From NCBI GenBank assembly GCA_037903355.1, contig JBAJFE010000023.1, positions 2,216,662 to 2,280,661 on the forward strand: a stretch of DNA of 64,000 nt, read 5' to 3'. The stretch comes from Trichuris trichiura. Lineage: Eukaryota; Nematoda; Enoplea; Trichinellida; Trichuridae. A model generated the notes under the pieces. That model did no database searches. It saw only the letters and a list, made by a program, of their open reading frames with translations, and was not told the DNA's origin. The translations under genes and the position numbers were made by a program. Positions within the stretch are counted from its first letter, which is position 1; every line of letters begins with the position of its first letter. Below, piece by piece: positions 49,111-61,940 of this stretch.

Positions 49111-51470
49111 AACGTCTTTTCACTCTTGCGTCAAAAGAAGGCATGTGAAACTGCGACGTCACGTTTTAACTGTGCGTAAATTTGTTTCATTTGGAAAAAG
49201 AGGTGTGTTTAGCTTAATTAGAAAGGGCGCGTGTTGACTGCAGCTGGACGTGGGAGTTGCGTGAAAAGAAAGCGAGTCAGTCTGACTTGAAAGGCTATTT
49301 TGTCATCGTCGGGATACTTTTATGTATTTGCAGTTAAACGTGAAAAGTAACGCACGTAAACGGTATGACGTAAATTAATGAAAGAAGAGAATGATAGATT
49401 TCTTTTAGTTTTAGATTTAAAGTAAATGTTTTCAGAAAAGTGGGTATTGCGAATTGTTTTCCTGTTTCAAAAGTGCTCATCGTTTAAGCTCTGTTTAAAC
49501 CGGTTGAAGTTGGCGGTGTATAAAATGTATGAGTAGAGAAGCAAACAGAGAAAGCGAACAACTGTGATTTTTGCTCGAAACTTTAAGAATACAGTAAAAT
49601 TGTGCTAAAGAAAAAACAAACGAATAATGAACGAAACGCAAATGAATACAATTCATAGTGGCAAGTGGACAAGAATAAAGCGATGGAACAGGAAAGCCGC
49701 AGAAAGCAGGATGATATAAAAGACGGAAAGGAAGCATAGAAGGCGCCATGAGAAAGATGAGAAAGAAGAAAAGAAACGACATAGGACTATTAAAGAAGGA
49801 GGAAAGGAATAAGGTAGAAAAATTCGAACAAAGGGGAAGAGAAAGAAGGAAGGAAAAATTATCGAAGACAATTTTGTGCCAACATAGAGCACACCACACT
49901 TAATACAAACTTTAGCGGCTTTAACCAGAGTTTAAACGATGGCCAAATCAGAAACTGGAAAATAATTGACATTTCAACAAACTTTCACCAGTTAATTCCC
50001 ACCTACAATGGATAGCTGTGAATATAAATCCTTTACGATAAAAACTCTTAAACCGTGATTCTATTTTATTGTGAACATAACGTTTATGTAAAAGCACAAC
50101 CTATATTCAGAGATGTAATTATTGTTCCCAATATTTTCTTATTAAGTTGAGATTTAAGGTTTATCGCACCATGTCGAAGGTCCTTTGAATCAGCGTTGAT
50201 GGCGAGCAACAATCCGCCCTGAAAGCTCTACTTGGTAAGAAAAGATGAGAAAACAATACGTCGTATCTTTTTGAATAGTACAATAATGGAGTAATGCACG
50301 CAGTTATTTGGAAGTTTTTCATGTGTTATGTAGTTTGCCCGGAAAACCAGCCTAAATTTATTTTTCTTTTTCAATGACGATTGATAGTTGCCCATGAAAC
50401 CGACCGTTCACGAAATCTACCGCAAGTTTGTCATTCAAATTCCTAAGGATAATAAGTGAAGTATACCCAACATGAAAACGGATACGCCCGTGAAAACCAG
50501 TAATTTAGTTCCCCATTAAAGACGGAACATCAAAAAGTAAATTTGTTTTAAGAACAAAGCCTCTTTCAGTTCTTTTATCAGTTGCCATGGATTTTAAGGT
50601 TGTAAAATGCTGTATGCACTGCAGTCAGTCTCTCTGTTCATCACACTTTTTTAGAGTAAATTTGAAATACCGTAGATTCTAATTGACGGAAAAGAGTATT
50701 ATTTTTTCTTTTTCTCGATAAACTTATTCTTCTTTTCCTTTTCCTATCGCTTACTGAAGAAATTAGGCAACTTTTAAGTGAACGTTATCAGACTAAGCAT
50801 TTAGGAATTCGTTAAAATCATATCTTTTTAAAGGAATAATCATATTTCAAAACGTTCTTTGCTCCCAATGTTTATACAATCAGAGTAAATACGATCGTTC
50901 TTCAAGGTCAACGAAATAGGTTATCAGTTCATTATATCAGCCAGAGGGAAGAAATTGTTTGAGCATTTGTTTGCTTTAATCGTATAGTAGTCAGTGCTAA
51001 TGTTTGCACTTGTAAGATGTAGCTTAACCTCTTATACGCTGAAACGATAAAATTCTATACTTACAAGCAATGTGTCAATAGTAAGTGGGTTATTGAAACG
51101 ACCTTTTATCAGGTCAATCAGTGATTTGCATACCACTAAAGTATTGTGGCCGAGACCTAGACGCTCAAAATCAGTGTTCGCTCGTTCCGACTTGCAGAGC
51201 AGTTGCTCCTATGCGACTACTGCTGATCGCTGCTCGTTCATTCCAGTGGTAAATGCTGCCGGTTGGAGGATCCATTTGGAAAAGACGAATCGCTGGACAG
51301 GACGACGGAATGACGGTGCCATATGGAAATGATCGACAGAAATGAAGAATTCTTCAAAAGATGATGGACAAACCAGTTCAATGTTGGAATGAAAGATGGT
51401 GAGTCTTTTAGTCTTAAGCACCTTTCATTTTTTCAACTTTTAGAATCTCGCTGACGGCTAATTAAAAGGA
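49111..51470. other. Non-coding stretch with a purine-rich tract
   Basis: From about 49670 to 49870 the plus strand is strongly purine-biased (AGAAAGAAGAAAAG-like runs). The 134-codon minus frame through it is a low-complexity by-product. The remainder is AT-rich and featureless. Confidence 0.5.
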
Positions 51471-51735
51471 AATGACCATTCGAAATTCGTGAAAAGAGAG
51501 CAGAGAAAATTGTCCAAACAGCGGATCGTAAACTCGACCAAAAAAGAGGACGAAAAAAAGGAAAGGACGACAGCTCAAAACGGGACGACAATTTCAAACC
51601 GAGAGGACCATTCAAAATTCGTGAAGAGGATCGAGCAGAAAAAATTTTCCGGACAGCCAATCGTCTAATTGACCAAAAACGAGGACGAAAAAAGGAAAGG
51701 ACGACCGGTCAAAACTGGACAACAATTTCAAAACG
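51471..51735 (+). repeat. Tandem duplication, unit about 130 bp
   Basis: Copies at about 51471-51600 and 51601-51735 share TGACCATTC/GGACCATTC, AAATTCGTGAA, GAGGACGAAAAAA, GGAAAGGACGAC and GACAATTTCAAA. Confidence 0.7.
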
Positions 51736-52084
51736 GAGGACGAGTCAAAGACGCTTGACAGTTCAATTGGACTATTTTTTGAAAAGACGCTCGAAACTAT
51801 TTTTTAAAGTAAGAAATTTGTCGTTTTTTGCTTATCTTGATTTTTGAATTATTTTAGGTCGAAAAAAGAAAACAGCTGAAGAAACACGATATTTTGCGTC
51901 GCTATTTGTTCGTCTGATCAATCCGTCAAAATGTCAAACGACCAAATATTGTCATACCTGTGGCAGAGAAGACTCGCTCGTTTGGTATTGTCTGTCTTCT
52001 GCTGACGTCAAGTGGCAATAAAATTTTTAGAGCCGACCGATGGCCGTCTGTTTCCTAAGCGCATTTCAAAGACGAAGACACTTC

Positions 52085-52260
52085 TGTGGACAAGAAATGG
52101 ACTGGTCTTGAACGGAGGAGTTCAACTTCACCACATCATTGCTGAGATTTTTCTCAGCAATGATGGATTTTTCTCAAATTCTATGGACAAGAAATGGACT
52201 GGTCTTCAACTTCATCACATCATTGCTGAGATTTTTCTCAGCAACTCATTTCATTCCTTC
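52085..52260 (+). repeat. Tandem duplication, each copy with a perfect 10-bp hairpin
   Basis: Two copies share GTGGACAAGAAATGGACTGG and CACATCATTGCTGAG. Each carries a stem-loop GCTGAGATTTTTCTCAGC (about 52141 and 52225), extended in the first copy to ATTGCTGAGA/TCTCAGCAAT. No coding evidence. Confidence 0.65.
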
Positions 52261-52439
52261 ATCTTCTCTGACGGAGCAGATCATATCCTGGTGTTGGGTA
52301 TGAATCTCTCTGTTTTATGATGTGATCTTTTCACATCTCGAATTTTTTGTCATACTTCGCTCTTCAGCATCGTCTCCTGTTCGAAGACATGGTCTGGAAT
52401 CATCTTATGGATCGCGCTCCGCTGATCGCGTCTCGTGAT

Positions 52440-52560
52440 CATCATTCTCTCATCTCGTCTCATGTCTTCTCTCCTCTGAGCTGATGAGCTGTTTCTCTCA
52501 TCATGTTCAGTTCTTTTTACTCAGTCTTTCATTCTCAGTCTCTCTCTCTCTCTCCTGGTT
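52440..52560 (+). repeat. Pyrimidine-rich low-complexity tract
   Basis: Runs of TCTC/TCTTCTC, ending in a CT dinucleotide run at about 52540-52555. No gene evidence. Confidence 0.5.
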
Positions 52561-52839
52561 CATTTTCTGGGAGGGGGGTTGTCTTCGGCCAGGTTCTTTC
52601 GGTCCGATTGGTGGATCCGATTCCTGGTATTAGCACGGATCGGGAATCCGCTCCTGTATTCGAGTGTATTATGCCGGCATCCGGCGCGTTTTTTAAGTCT
52701 TTGTTTACTTAGTGGTTTTTTTGAGCAACCTTCTTCCCCCTGGTGTGATTTTTTTGATCACGTGGTTCCTTCCCCATTACCACGTTTCGAGTGACATGGC
52801 GAGTGACAACCTCTCATGCGGTTATTTCTGAGATGGATG

Positions 52840-53480
52840 GATGAGTCATACCCCCTCGTGCGATCGTTCTGACATGCAAATTTTGGGAGTACCCCATCAT
52901 GCACTGATTTTGACATGCATTTTTGGGGGTACTCCCCTCAGGCAGTAATTTTGACATGCAGATTAGAGTATTTCCCCCATGCGATTATTTTGACATGCAA
53001 TTGCGAGGGTACCCTCCGCATGCGATGACTTCGACATGCAATTTTGAGGATATCCCCTCATGCGATCATTCTGACATGCAAATTTTGGGAGTACCCCCTC
53101 ATGCACTGATTGTGACATGCATTTTTGGGGGTACTCCCCTCATGCAGTGATTTTGACATGCAGATTAGAGTATTTCCCCCATGCGATGATTTTGACATGC
53201 AATTTTGAGGGTACCCTCCGCATGCGATGACTTTGACATGCAATTTTGAGGGTACCCTCTGCATGCGATGATTTTGACATGCAATTTTGAGGATATCCCC
53301 TCATGCTGTGGTTCTCACATGCAATTTTGAGATTACCCTCCGCATGCGATGATTTTGACATGATCTACAGGGGTACTCTCGCATGCGATGACTTTGTCAA
53401 GCGGTTCGAGAGTACCCCCTGATGCAATGACTTCGACATGCACTTTTCAGTGATCTCCAGCATGCAATGTGTTGGATGCT
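52840..53480 (+). repeat. 40-bp minisatellite with higher-order structure
   Basis: About 15 units of roughly 40 bp built on CATGCGATGATTTTGACATG followed by CAATTTTGAGGGTACCCTC. Five successive unit types repeat as a block: the variant with TGACATGCAAATTTTGGGAG occurs at 52870 and 53072, giving a 202-bp higher-order period. The last units decay toward 53480. Long open frames here arise from the repeat. Confidence 0.88.
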
Positions 53481-56340
53481 ACTATTTGTGTGACATCCTC
53501 ATGAGATGATTTTATGGACTTGCACAGTGACTCCTTTTCATGCAATGACTATGTTAGCGATGACAATTTTCTCGCTGGATTATCATACTGTCAGCACGGT
53601 CCTTTCATGCAAGAAAATTTACGCTCGTAGGAGATGTACCCTCTACGTGAAGGCAACATGCCAGTGCCAGAACATCCATCAGCACAGGGGTTATACACTC
53701 CATGCCAATCTGACATGTATGCTTCAATTCCAATCAAACATCTAGGAATCATGCCGACTGCTAGACCGCTGTACGTTATAGGACTCCATTACATATTTTA
53801 GACCCATGGGAGCGAACTTCATACTTCGCATGCAGGTATATAGGTACCAGAGGAACGGTATGGCTCCACGGGTTACAAGCAAGTGGTACAACTCCTAATC
53901 TCAGGTGTTGTACCTTTTAAGAATAGGCAACATGCGGGCCATTTCCATCAGAGAAGGTACGGTATAGTATCCCCATTTCAGAGCAGAATATGTTTCATGA
54001 AGGTCCATAGGTCCATTGGTTAGTGTGAGGATGACAGAAGGTGCCAAAATTGGTGTGGATGTCTTGTAGTTTTAAACTTTCTTTTCTTTTCAACTGCTCT
54101 GTACATTTCAAGTCCGTCGCATGTTGTCCTGTCGCACTTGTCGTTGATCTTGAGGCTTTCTTGTTGTCTTTATGACAGTACTCCTTCCATTCTTATGCTT
54201 CTCGCTGCTGCTTTCTTCCGCTAGCATTGCGTAATCTTGCTTGAGCTCTTCAATTCCCATTGAACTGTTTTTTAACTTTTCGATTCGTAACTTTTTCCAT
54301 TTGCTTCATTCGACACATCTTGCACTTTTTATCCTTTCTCAAAATAATCTCTGCTGCTCACAATTGACCAACCGAGTTTGCATACAATTAACATATTTTT
54401 TGTCATCACCTTTGCTTTCCTTGTAATCGCGTCCGTGACAAACGATTTGTGGATTGTGTTTTTGTGAACAAATAACACCATTTGTTAACCATTGCAGATA
54501 ATTTTAGCCATTGTAAACTTCGCAACTTGTACACCGTACCTCCTCTAATGAAAACCTACATGCCCATAACCACAATCCAACGGTCAAACGAGAGAACAAT
54601 ACTATCCCATACATTTGAAATTATATACGAGCACAACGCGATACATTCAAACCTATATCATGCCATGATGTAATACATGAGGATGTCACACAAATAGATA
54701 TATGAGATCACTGTCATGCAATTAATACATGTATGAGAATTCAATGTTATTAACACTCCCGGCATGCAAACATCAATTCTTACCAATGGAACAGAATGTC
54801 GTGTAGTTCTTCTTGTAGGTTCTGACTTTCGGCTGAAACTGGATGCCCTACCAACGTATGGATGGGCGGTTATTAGTTCAAAACGGGACAAAACTTTGCC
54901 AAGACATCGAGAACAATGCACACTACTTTGGGTCAGTTTTACTTTGGCATTTCACCCGAAGGACCTCCCAAAAATTCTTTATTTCATTATCCAATTCAGC
55001 ATGCAAAGCATAGAATGCAATAGTATCACAGTGAAATACACTACAACAACTGCAATGTTGTTTTCGCCTAAAAATAATTCATTATCTATCCGTGCAACAA
55101 AAGCTATTTTTTTGTAACAATTTAAAAGACAGCTTACCGCAGACTATGCCTTTATCACACACAATATATGTGACCAGTAGAAATGCCAAACTTGTCTCAT
55201 CTAACGATCAGTCTTTTTCAAATGCTACTTACCAAATCATCGTCAACTGATTCATTTCTTTGTGTCCATTGTGGTGAATTCTAACACCTTGAATTCATGC
55301 CAGATTGTATCAGCTTTTTACTCATCGCTTCCTTTGCCATCACCAATTTCCGTTCGCTTACTCTAAAACGTCAGTTTGTCAACTTTTATTCACCATGACA
55401 GAACTAATTAACTTATATACTTACCAATGTAGAAGGACTATGACAATCATGATTATACCAATGATATACCATTCTCCATATGATATTATTAGTCACAGTT
55501 TCAAGACGACCTAACATTATGCAAATCAGCAGCAGCTACTAACGGCCGTTATCTGACCTCTGATGTAACAAAGATAAGGCAAAACGCTTACTTTAGCCCG
55601 GTCAATGTACGATTTGACCTGATTTTCCTGTTTACATTCCATCCGAGTAGCTTCTTCGATGCAAACTAACAGACCTCTTTGGCTCTATTACTTTTCCTTT
55701 CTGTTTGAACAGCGAATTTGACCTGTTTTCATTGTTTACAAATGTTCAGTTCAGTTCCCTCCGGCAACATTATCTGGAAGTTTACTTTTAGTTTACTCAA
55801 AACGAAAAGCCTTTTCTTTCTTACCTCTTTTAGAGCTTCATTTTTCCATTTGCATTTGTTTCCAATCCTCAAATACACTTACTACACAATATGAACGTTT
55901 CTTACCAAATCCGCTTAGGAGAGAGCAATTTTTTTTAAACATACTGTCACCATTCCTTCGTTTCATAATGCTAAACTGAAACAATAACGTTTTAAATTTA
56001 TCGTTCATACCTATTCGTTCCTTTTTGACTTCTTTTCCCTATCCATTCAGTGATTCCAGTGTTTGCGTGAGCAACAAACACTTCACCTGCAAATGAAATT
56101 TTTTAAATTCAACTTACCTTGTCTACAACAATTGCTAAACAGGTCAACGTCTCCAAAATGTCGGTTGCTGTTCACCTGAAAGCGACTATTAAATTTCATT
56201 TCCATTACAAACAAACGTAAAGAGCTCAAGGTTTTTCCGGCTGTAAGTGCATTTTGCCGTCAACCTTTACTCTTTTTCCGGATATGCAACCGGCTGAGAG
56301 ATCACACCTTTATAGAACAATTCAAATTTTTTATTTGTAA
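53481..56340. other. Non-coding AT-rich stretch
   Basis: GC content falls relative to the left part of the window. It contains a tRNA-like fragment at 54815-54890. Several TTACC/CTTAC sites look like minus-strand donors (55130, 55226, 55905, 56115), but no linked open frames were found. Confidence 0.4.
54815..54890 (-). mobile_element. tRNA-like SINE-type repeat, diverged copy
   Basis: Minus-strand GTTGGTAGGGC (54855-54845) within a block alignable to the 37.9-kb copy (ATAACCGCCCATCC). The 3' half is not recognisable. Confidence 0.35.
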
Positions 56341-56844
56341 CAAATTGCACTTTCGAACAAAGGGAAAAGCGAAACTTTTGAGGGAAATCAATTCGGAAGG
56401 GAGCAAACGAAAATACGACAACGGTATAATAGTTCGATACGACAACACAAGTATTCTCAATCTCAAACCCACTATTATTGTCTCTCCTACCCGACAAATG
56501 GGAAGGTCAGCGGGAGCTCAGAAGGGAAAACTGATGGATACCACAAGCTCAAACCTCTCCCGCGCATACTCACTTACTGCCTTACCTATTTTCCCGTCAG
56601 GAAGGTGTCACCCTTCAAGACCCTACGCTGTCCAGCTCCAGGGTCATTTTCGCGCACACAGACCGGAACAGGACAGCACTTCCTACCACATCCCGCTACT
56701 TATTCCCACTACCTTGTTTTCTACATGGGGGGCTCGTCGCCGCGGTCTTTGCACTCAGTTCAGTGTCCACTGTCCAGCGCCCATTGACTATACTCCGCTT
56801 TCCAGGTCCACTGTTCCTACTTCTCACACTGGGGACGCACGGCA

Positions 56845-57020
56845 GTCGACATGCGTCAGACGGCACTCGACATGCTGCTCACGACACACGACATGCGACT
56901 CACGACACACGACATGCGACTCACGACACACGACATGCGACAGACGACACACGACATGCGACTGTCACATGTGACATGCGGCACATGTGACAAATGACAA
57001 GCGTGACATGTGACATGCAG
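56845..57020 (+). repeat. 21-bp minisatellite
   Basis: About six to eight units of ACACGACATGCGACTCACG type, grading into ACATGTGACATGCGG. It shares GACATGC with the 53-kb minisatellite. The 209-codon frame overlapping it starts at TTG and is not considered a gene. Confidence 0.8.
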
Positions 57021-57059
57021 ATGATGCAATATTGTCGTTGTTTACTAATCTCAACGGAT

Positions 57060-57112
57060 AGCGCCGCACCCCGCCACCCCCCTTTTTTTTTTTTGGGGGG
57101 GGCGGGGGGGCA
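57060..57112 (+). repeat. C-run, T-run, G-run hairpin
   Basis: CACCCCGCCACCCCCC, then about 14 T, then G8-C-G7. The C- and G-blocks can pair around a T loop, and the G-block fits a quadruplex motif. It is also a likely sequencing or assembly weak point. Confidence 0.75.
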
Positions 57113-57544
57113 GCTATCCTTTCCATGCACCTTATTCTCAAGTAGAATGTATCTCACCCGCCCTCCCCTCCGGAAACCAATATCTAAACCCACTATTCCC
57201 TATTGGATGTGAACCCCGTATGCATGCTGGAACCTATAGTGCCTACCCTCGCCCTGCCTACTGCATACTTACACGTTGATCCGGAACTTTTCCATTTTTC
57301 TCTTTCTTTTCTTGCTCCTCTTGTTGTCCCTGTTCGTTTCTTCTCGTCTCTTTTCCGTTCTCGAATTGTCTTCTTGCATCCGTTGGTGTGAATCCTAAAC
57401 ACGGAACCATAAACCTTATGAAATGTTGGACTGCAACCGCGATAGAAAAGACACGCGCCAGTTGAAAATTTTATTCACGCAATCACACAAAATGTATGCG
57501 TAGAAGTGTTATTCACGAAATCAACAAATTCTTCTTTTCATTGT

Positions 57545-57590
57545 TTTTCAGAGCTTTCAGGACTGGCCAGGTCCCGTCGTCAGCAAGTCA
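57545..57590 (-). repeat. Hammerhead-like core, isolated copy
   Basis: On minus: CTGACGA, C, GGGAC helix GTCCT, GAAAGCTC (57582-57551). Confidence 0.5.
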
Positions 57591-58238
57591 GCAGTTGTCC
57601 ATTCGAGTGCTTTTCCTGAAAAAGAAATTTTTGTCACAAAAAGTCGATTGGACAAAATGTACTTATCTTTTCAAGAAGAGGGCCAAATTTCTTCAAAGTC
57701 GAACTATAAACGCTAAATTAATTAATTAATTTCATATGAACAACATGCGACTGCTACGGTATTCCCTTCATGCTGTAACATGCATACATGCAGCAGTGAC
57801 GCGACAATGTCGAACGACGTCCACTTTGTCTCTTTTTAAATTGTTCCACACAACCATTTGGCAATTCTAAAAACCTGAAAATGCAATTCTAATCTTGCAA
57901 ATTTGACTTCCTGCAAAGGGATTACCTTATCAGCATTAGTCGCCAACGCCGTCCTTATCTGCATGTCGAAAGACTAAAACGATAAGATTAAATTCTTGAA
58001 ATTGTACAGTTTCTTTTGCTCTATTGATCACCTAAAATTTCTTGTCGCTTTTCTTTGAATGCGGAATAATTGTCGCACAAAATTCATTGTTGTGAAGGGG
58101 ACACCATATGCTAATGACAAGATGTGCTTGTACATTGTCAACCTGAAAGAGTAAAAAGTTATCATAATAAAACTTTTTATTTTATACTTACAGGAACAGC
58201 AATATCTGTTCTTCATTTCGGCAAACAGATTTTTTATC

Positions 58239-58285
58239 AGTCCGTTGACGACAGGATGAGACGAGTCCGGAAAGCTCTGAGAAAC
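58239..58285 (+). repeat. Hammerhead-like core, diverged copy
   Basis: Plus strand: TTGACGA, C, AGGA helix TCC, GGAAAGCTC (58243-58277). The first core base is changed. Confidence 0.4.
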
Positions 58286-59079
58286 ATTGCAGAAAACTCG
58301 CTTTTGTCAAACGAGTTTTTAGTAAATAACACTTCGACGCAAAGACAAAAAATATAGCAAACAAAAAGTGAGGAGTCAAAATATGGAACTGTGTAAAGCA
58401 CAGCTGCGACTAACGAAAAAGGAGGGAGAGCGATCACAGTTCAGCCGATGTCGTCGACGAGAAAATCGAAAAATGAGATTAAATTTACCGTGCTCTGCTC
58501 ACATCGATGCTTATTATGCAAATTTGACCGTGACCGATAAACCTTTACACTGTTTGCTTTGCAACGAGTGTGAGTGCTCGGCTGACTAAAACGGAACGAA
58601 TTATTTACACAAATTATTTACTTTACTGATACGTCGCATTGGAAAGGCAACTGCGCAAGCCTTGAGGCAAATTTAACTTTGAGTAAACATTGTCATATAC
58701 AATGAAACTTAATATTTTTTAAAACTGAATTTGATCCTCTCTTAAAAACAAATAAAAGGCATTATTAACGTGATTGTTTTAACAAGTCAGTATAAATACC
58801 AAGAATCGATGAGAAAAATAAAATCCAAATGTAATGAACTTTTTTTTACCCAACTTCAAAAAGTAAGGTTACCAATAGAAGATAATAATGTGTTCCAACA
58901 AAAGAAACAGGAAATGACAAAAGCTTTACTTGTGCTTCAAAGGAAGCAATAAGAATCCATCATTGATCCAACCAAGACAACAATTTTACCTGAATGTTAA
59001 GCCGCAAAGAAGCCGAATGAAATGAAACGATTTATCGATCAATAACCATCGTATATCCCTGCGCTAAACAACCATTTCT

Positions 59080-59425
59080 TTGCCGGTTTTTCCTGTTTTT
59101 TCTCTGTGTGACTGTATCTGTAACTAGCCAAAACAATTGCTCTACGAACGAGCGGATGAGCGATTATTACCATAAATTCAAAAACAGTACAGTCAGCTTT
59201 TTTATTTGGAGCTTTCAGAACGCTACAGTTCCGTCAAGAAACTCCTCCATCTCACTGATGACGAAACCAGAGCGTTCCGAAAGCTCTAGATGAAAAAGCT
59301 GACTGTACTGTTTTTGAATTTTTCCCAATAATCGCTCATCCTTTCGTTGGTAGAGCAATTGTTATAGATAACTAATTACAGATACCATCACACAGAGAAA
59401 AAACGGGAAAAGCCGTAGAAGATCG
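59080..59425. mobile_element. Composite palindrome: two tRNA-like copies flanking paired hammerhead-like cores
   Basis: Outer arms are tRNA-like copies, minus at about 59080-59165 (GTTCGTAGAGC at 59149-59139) and plus at 59325-59424 (GTTGGTAGAGC at 59346-59356, then ACGGGAAAAGCCGTAGAAG). Inner arms read TTCAAAAACAGTACAGTCAG (59177) and its inverse (about 59293-59318). The centre holds hammerhead-like cores on minus (59238-59209, damaged) and plus (CTGATGA at 59254-59260, GAAAGCTC at 59278-59285). Confidence 0.7.
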
Positions 59426-61940
59426 AAGAAACAGCCCCGTTAACAATCATAAATCAAATCTATTTACGAACACAGCGGTAGAAGAAAGAAATTACTAATT
59501 ACTTTCATTTCACTCTAAGGCATGGCTTGGTTCACTTCTTTTGCTAAATGAAGGAATTGCACAGAACATTTAATGAGTAATTCGTTCAAACATGCATATC
59601 TACGATTAGTAATACTTTCGCAAAAACTATAAACGAATGGAAAGTTTTTGAACGAAGAATCGTTAAATCATTGCAAATGTGGAAGTTGTCATTTTCTTAA
59701 ATCGTGTAGAGAAATCATAACAAAAAACTTTAATCTTGTAACTAAATTATTAATAATAACGAAGAGCGTACGCTAAAATATTCGACATTTCATATAGCAA
59801 ATCACTGTTTCAATGATTCAATCGTTTAATAAAGATGAGGACAAAATATGATGGTTGAATGCATACGACAAACCGCTCTTCTCTTCATCAGTAACATTTA
59901 TACTTAACGACCTGTTCTTAACTTCCATATTTGAAAACAGCGCCGATAATGAGAACTATGGATTACGAAACTTTCGATAGTTCATTACATATTTGCCAAA
60001 TCTTCGATTATACGGACAAATTACGATGAAAACATCAAGTTCATACAATGAAATACAATCTTTGGATGATTCCAACGTGCTGCAAAATTATAGAAAATAA
60101 AAAGCCGCTTTCAAGACTAACTCAAATTCAGCAACTTTAGCTGCACTTTAAACAACCAAAGGTTTTAGCGAAATTATGACACCGTACTGAATAACATCTT
60201 ACGGATTTCATTGCGTCACGTTGGAATCAACAAGATAGTACGCTGGCATTAAACAGAGAAATGATGTATACTTTTCTGATATTAAAAGTGTCTTCTTTGA
60301 CACTAAACGACAGCGTGACGGCAATGCAACTATTTGAAGACCGTTCCATTATTACGGCTGATTATTGGGCATACTTTTAAATAATTGTAACATTACGTTA
60401 ACGTTGCCTAAAAAGATGAAACAGAAAAGTTTTTCTTGTTTCGTCAATGGACAATACGTGACTGTTACATTTAATTTAATCAAAACATTTTATGCTTTTT
60501 GTCGGAATGGACTTCAACTTTGTCATTCACAAATTAACCAGGAAATAAACATTCGTGAATTACATGTAAACATTTTAAAAAGTCGCTCTTAGGTGTTTCA
60601 ATAACATTCTTTTAATAAAATAAAACAACTTTGGAATAACTGTCGCTGATACAACAGTTTTCTTCGCCGTAAACAACAGCTGTACAAAAAGTCTTATCTT
60701 TGCATATTACTAAAGCGAAGAGAATAGATTATTGTTACGAGTTAAAATTACTCAGCCCAGACAATCACCTATTAATTTGATGCCAATACAATCTAAATGG
60801 TCAGAAATGACTGCAATTTTCAGTCAGAGCAAATTGCTTAACGGTGCATTTCTAAAACCCACAAAACTATTCAAAACAAGTACGTATAAACCTGCTGCGT
60901 CCTTCCTTAATCCTTACCGCCATTCTTAATTTCATATTTCTCCATTCGTAATGAAATTGCAAACGTCGTACGAACTGAACACCGGTTAATGCTATACCGA
61001 AAAAACATACAAAAAGTACAAACAAATTATCTTTTCAACATTTCACAATGGAATTGGCGTCCACTTATCTTTTCAATTATCACAATGATAATTTTTCCTA
61101 TGAGACCGAAACTTTAGAGTAAAGTGAGCCATTCTTATTATCTATCAAATTTATTGAAATATACGCTGAGCGGATATTGTTTTAAAATTTTCAAACTGCT
61201 CTTAAAATAGACGTTAAAATGTTTCAGAGTGAAAAGAGCAATGGATGAAAAACGACGGAAAGACGACAACAGCTGACAATGATGCGCTAACTGGTCAGTA
61301 CCGATTCAACTAGAATTTCTTCTTGTAAAAAAGCGGAAATTCGCTTTACAGACGACACAGTAAAACGATCATATGAATAATCACCAAAATGAACAATCCG
61401 TTAATGTTTATATGAACGAAGGATACAAAATTGATCAGTTCAATGCCATTTCAAGTAGTCTAAATTGCTTGCGTAAGAAGAAGTTAACAGTACATATATA
61501 TGGCAAATATATTACCACTTAATTATAAATTTTTATCTGATGATATTGACGCGATGAGGAACTCTTTGTTTAAAATATAAATAATAGAACCTTCGGCAAT
61601 GATGGAACTTATATTGTTTCTTTTATGGTCAACGGATAAATGACACAAATATTGTTCTTTTCATTAATTCACAAATCTGACCACGTTTTCCTCAATATGT
61701 TTACATAAATTGCAATATAAACACCGGCGAATAGGGTCAGCTAATTTGCATTACCTTCCTCATCGTAAACAAAACAGCAATAGTACTTAACCAAAGTAAA
61801 CGAACTATAGCAGAAGGTCAGCTGAACTACTTCCTAAAATAAAGCAGCTAACTGAAGATTCAACGTCAATTTGTGTTTCTAAGCCGCTTACAGTAAAGTC
61901 TAAAGGGTCACACATTAATTTGCATAAGGCTGATTTTTAG
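59426..61940. other. AT-rich non-coding stretch
   Basis: No open frame with coding character, no repeat family recognised. AATAAA and ATTAAT runs are frequent. Confidence 0.45.

Noticed and set aside
49495..49899. Hydrophobic Phe/Leu/Ser-rich minus-strand frame resembling a membrane protein
   Set aside because: It is the complement of a purine-rich low-complexity tract.
52923..53361. Repetitive open frames in the 53-kb array
   Set aside because: Frames change between higher-order blocks and there is no start context or flanking exon; minisatellite by-product.
52840..53480. CRISPR-like array
   Set aside because: Units are contiguous variants of one monomer with no unique spacers, and the genome is eukaryotic.
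56345..56974. 209-codon plus-strand frame
   Set aside because: It begins at TTG, has no recognisable domain, and ends in a 21-bp minisatellite whose length is a multiple of three.
58028..58379. Two-exon minus-strand gene (donor GTAAGT at 58190, acceptor CTTTCAG near 58140)
   Set aside because: Splice signals are good, but the first frame has no ATG and runs through a hammerhead-like repeat copy. Two different registers stay open equally well, so no product can be supported.
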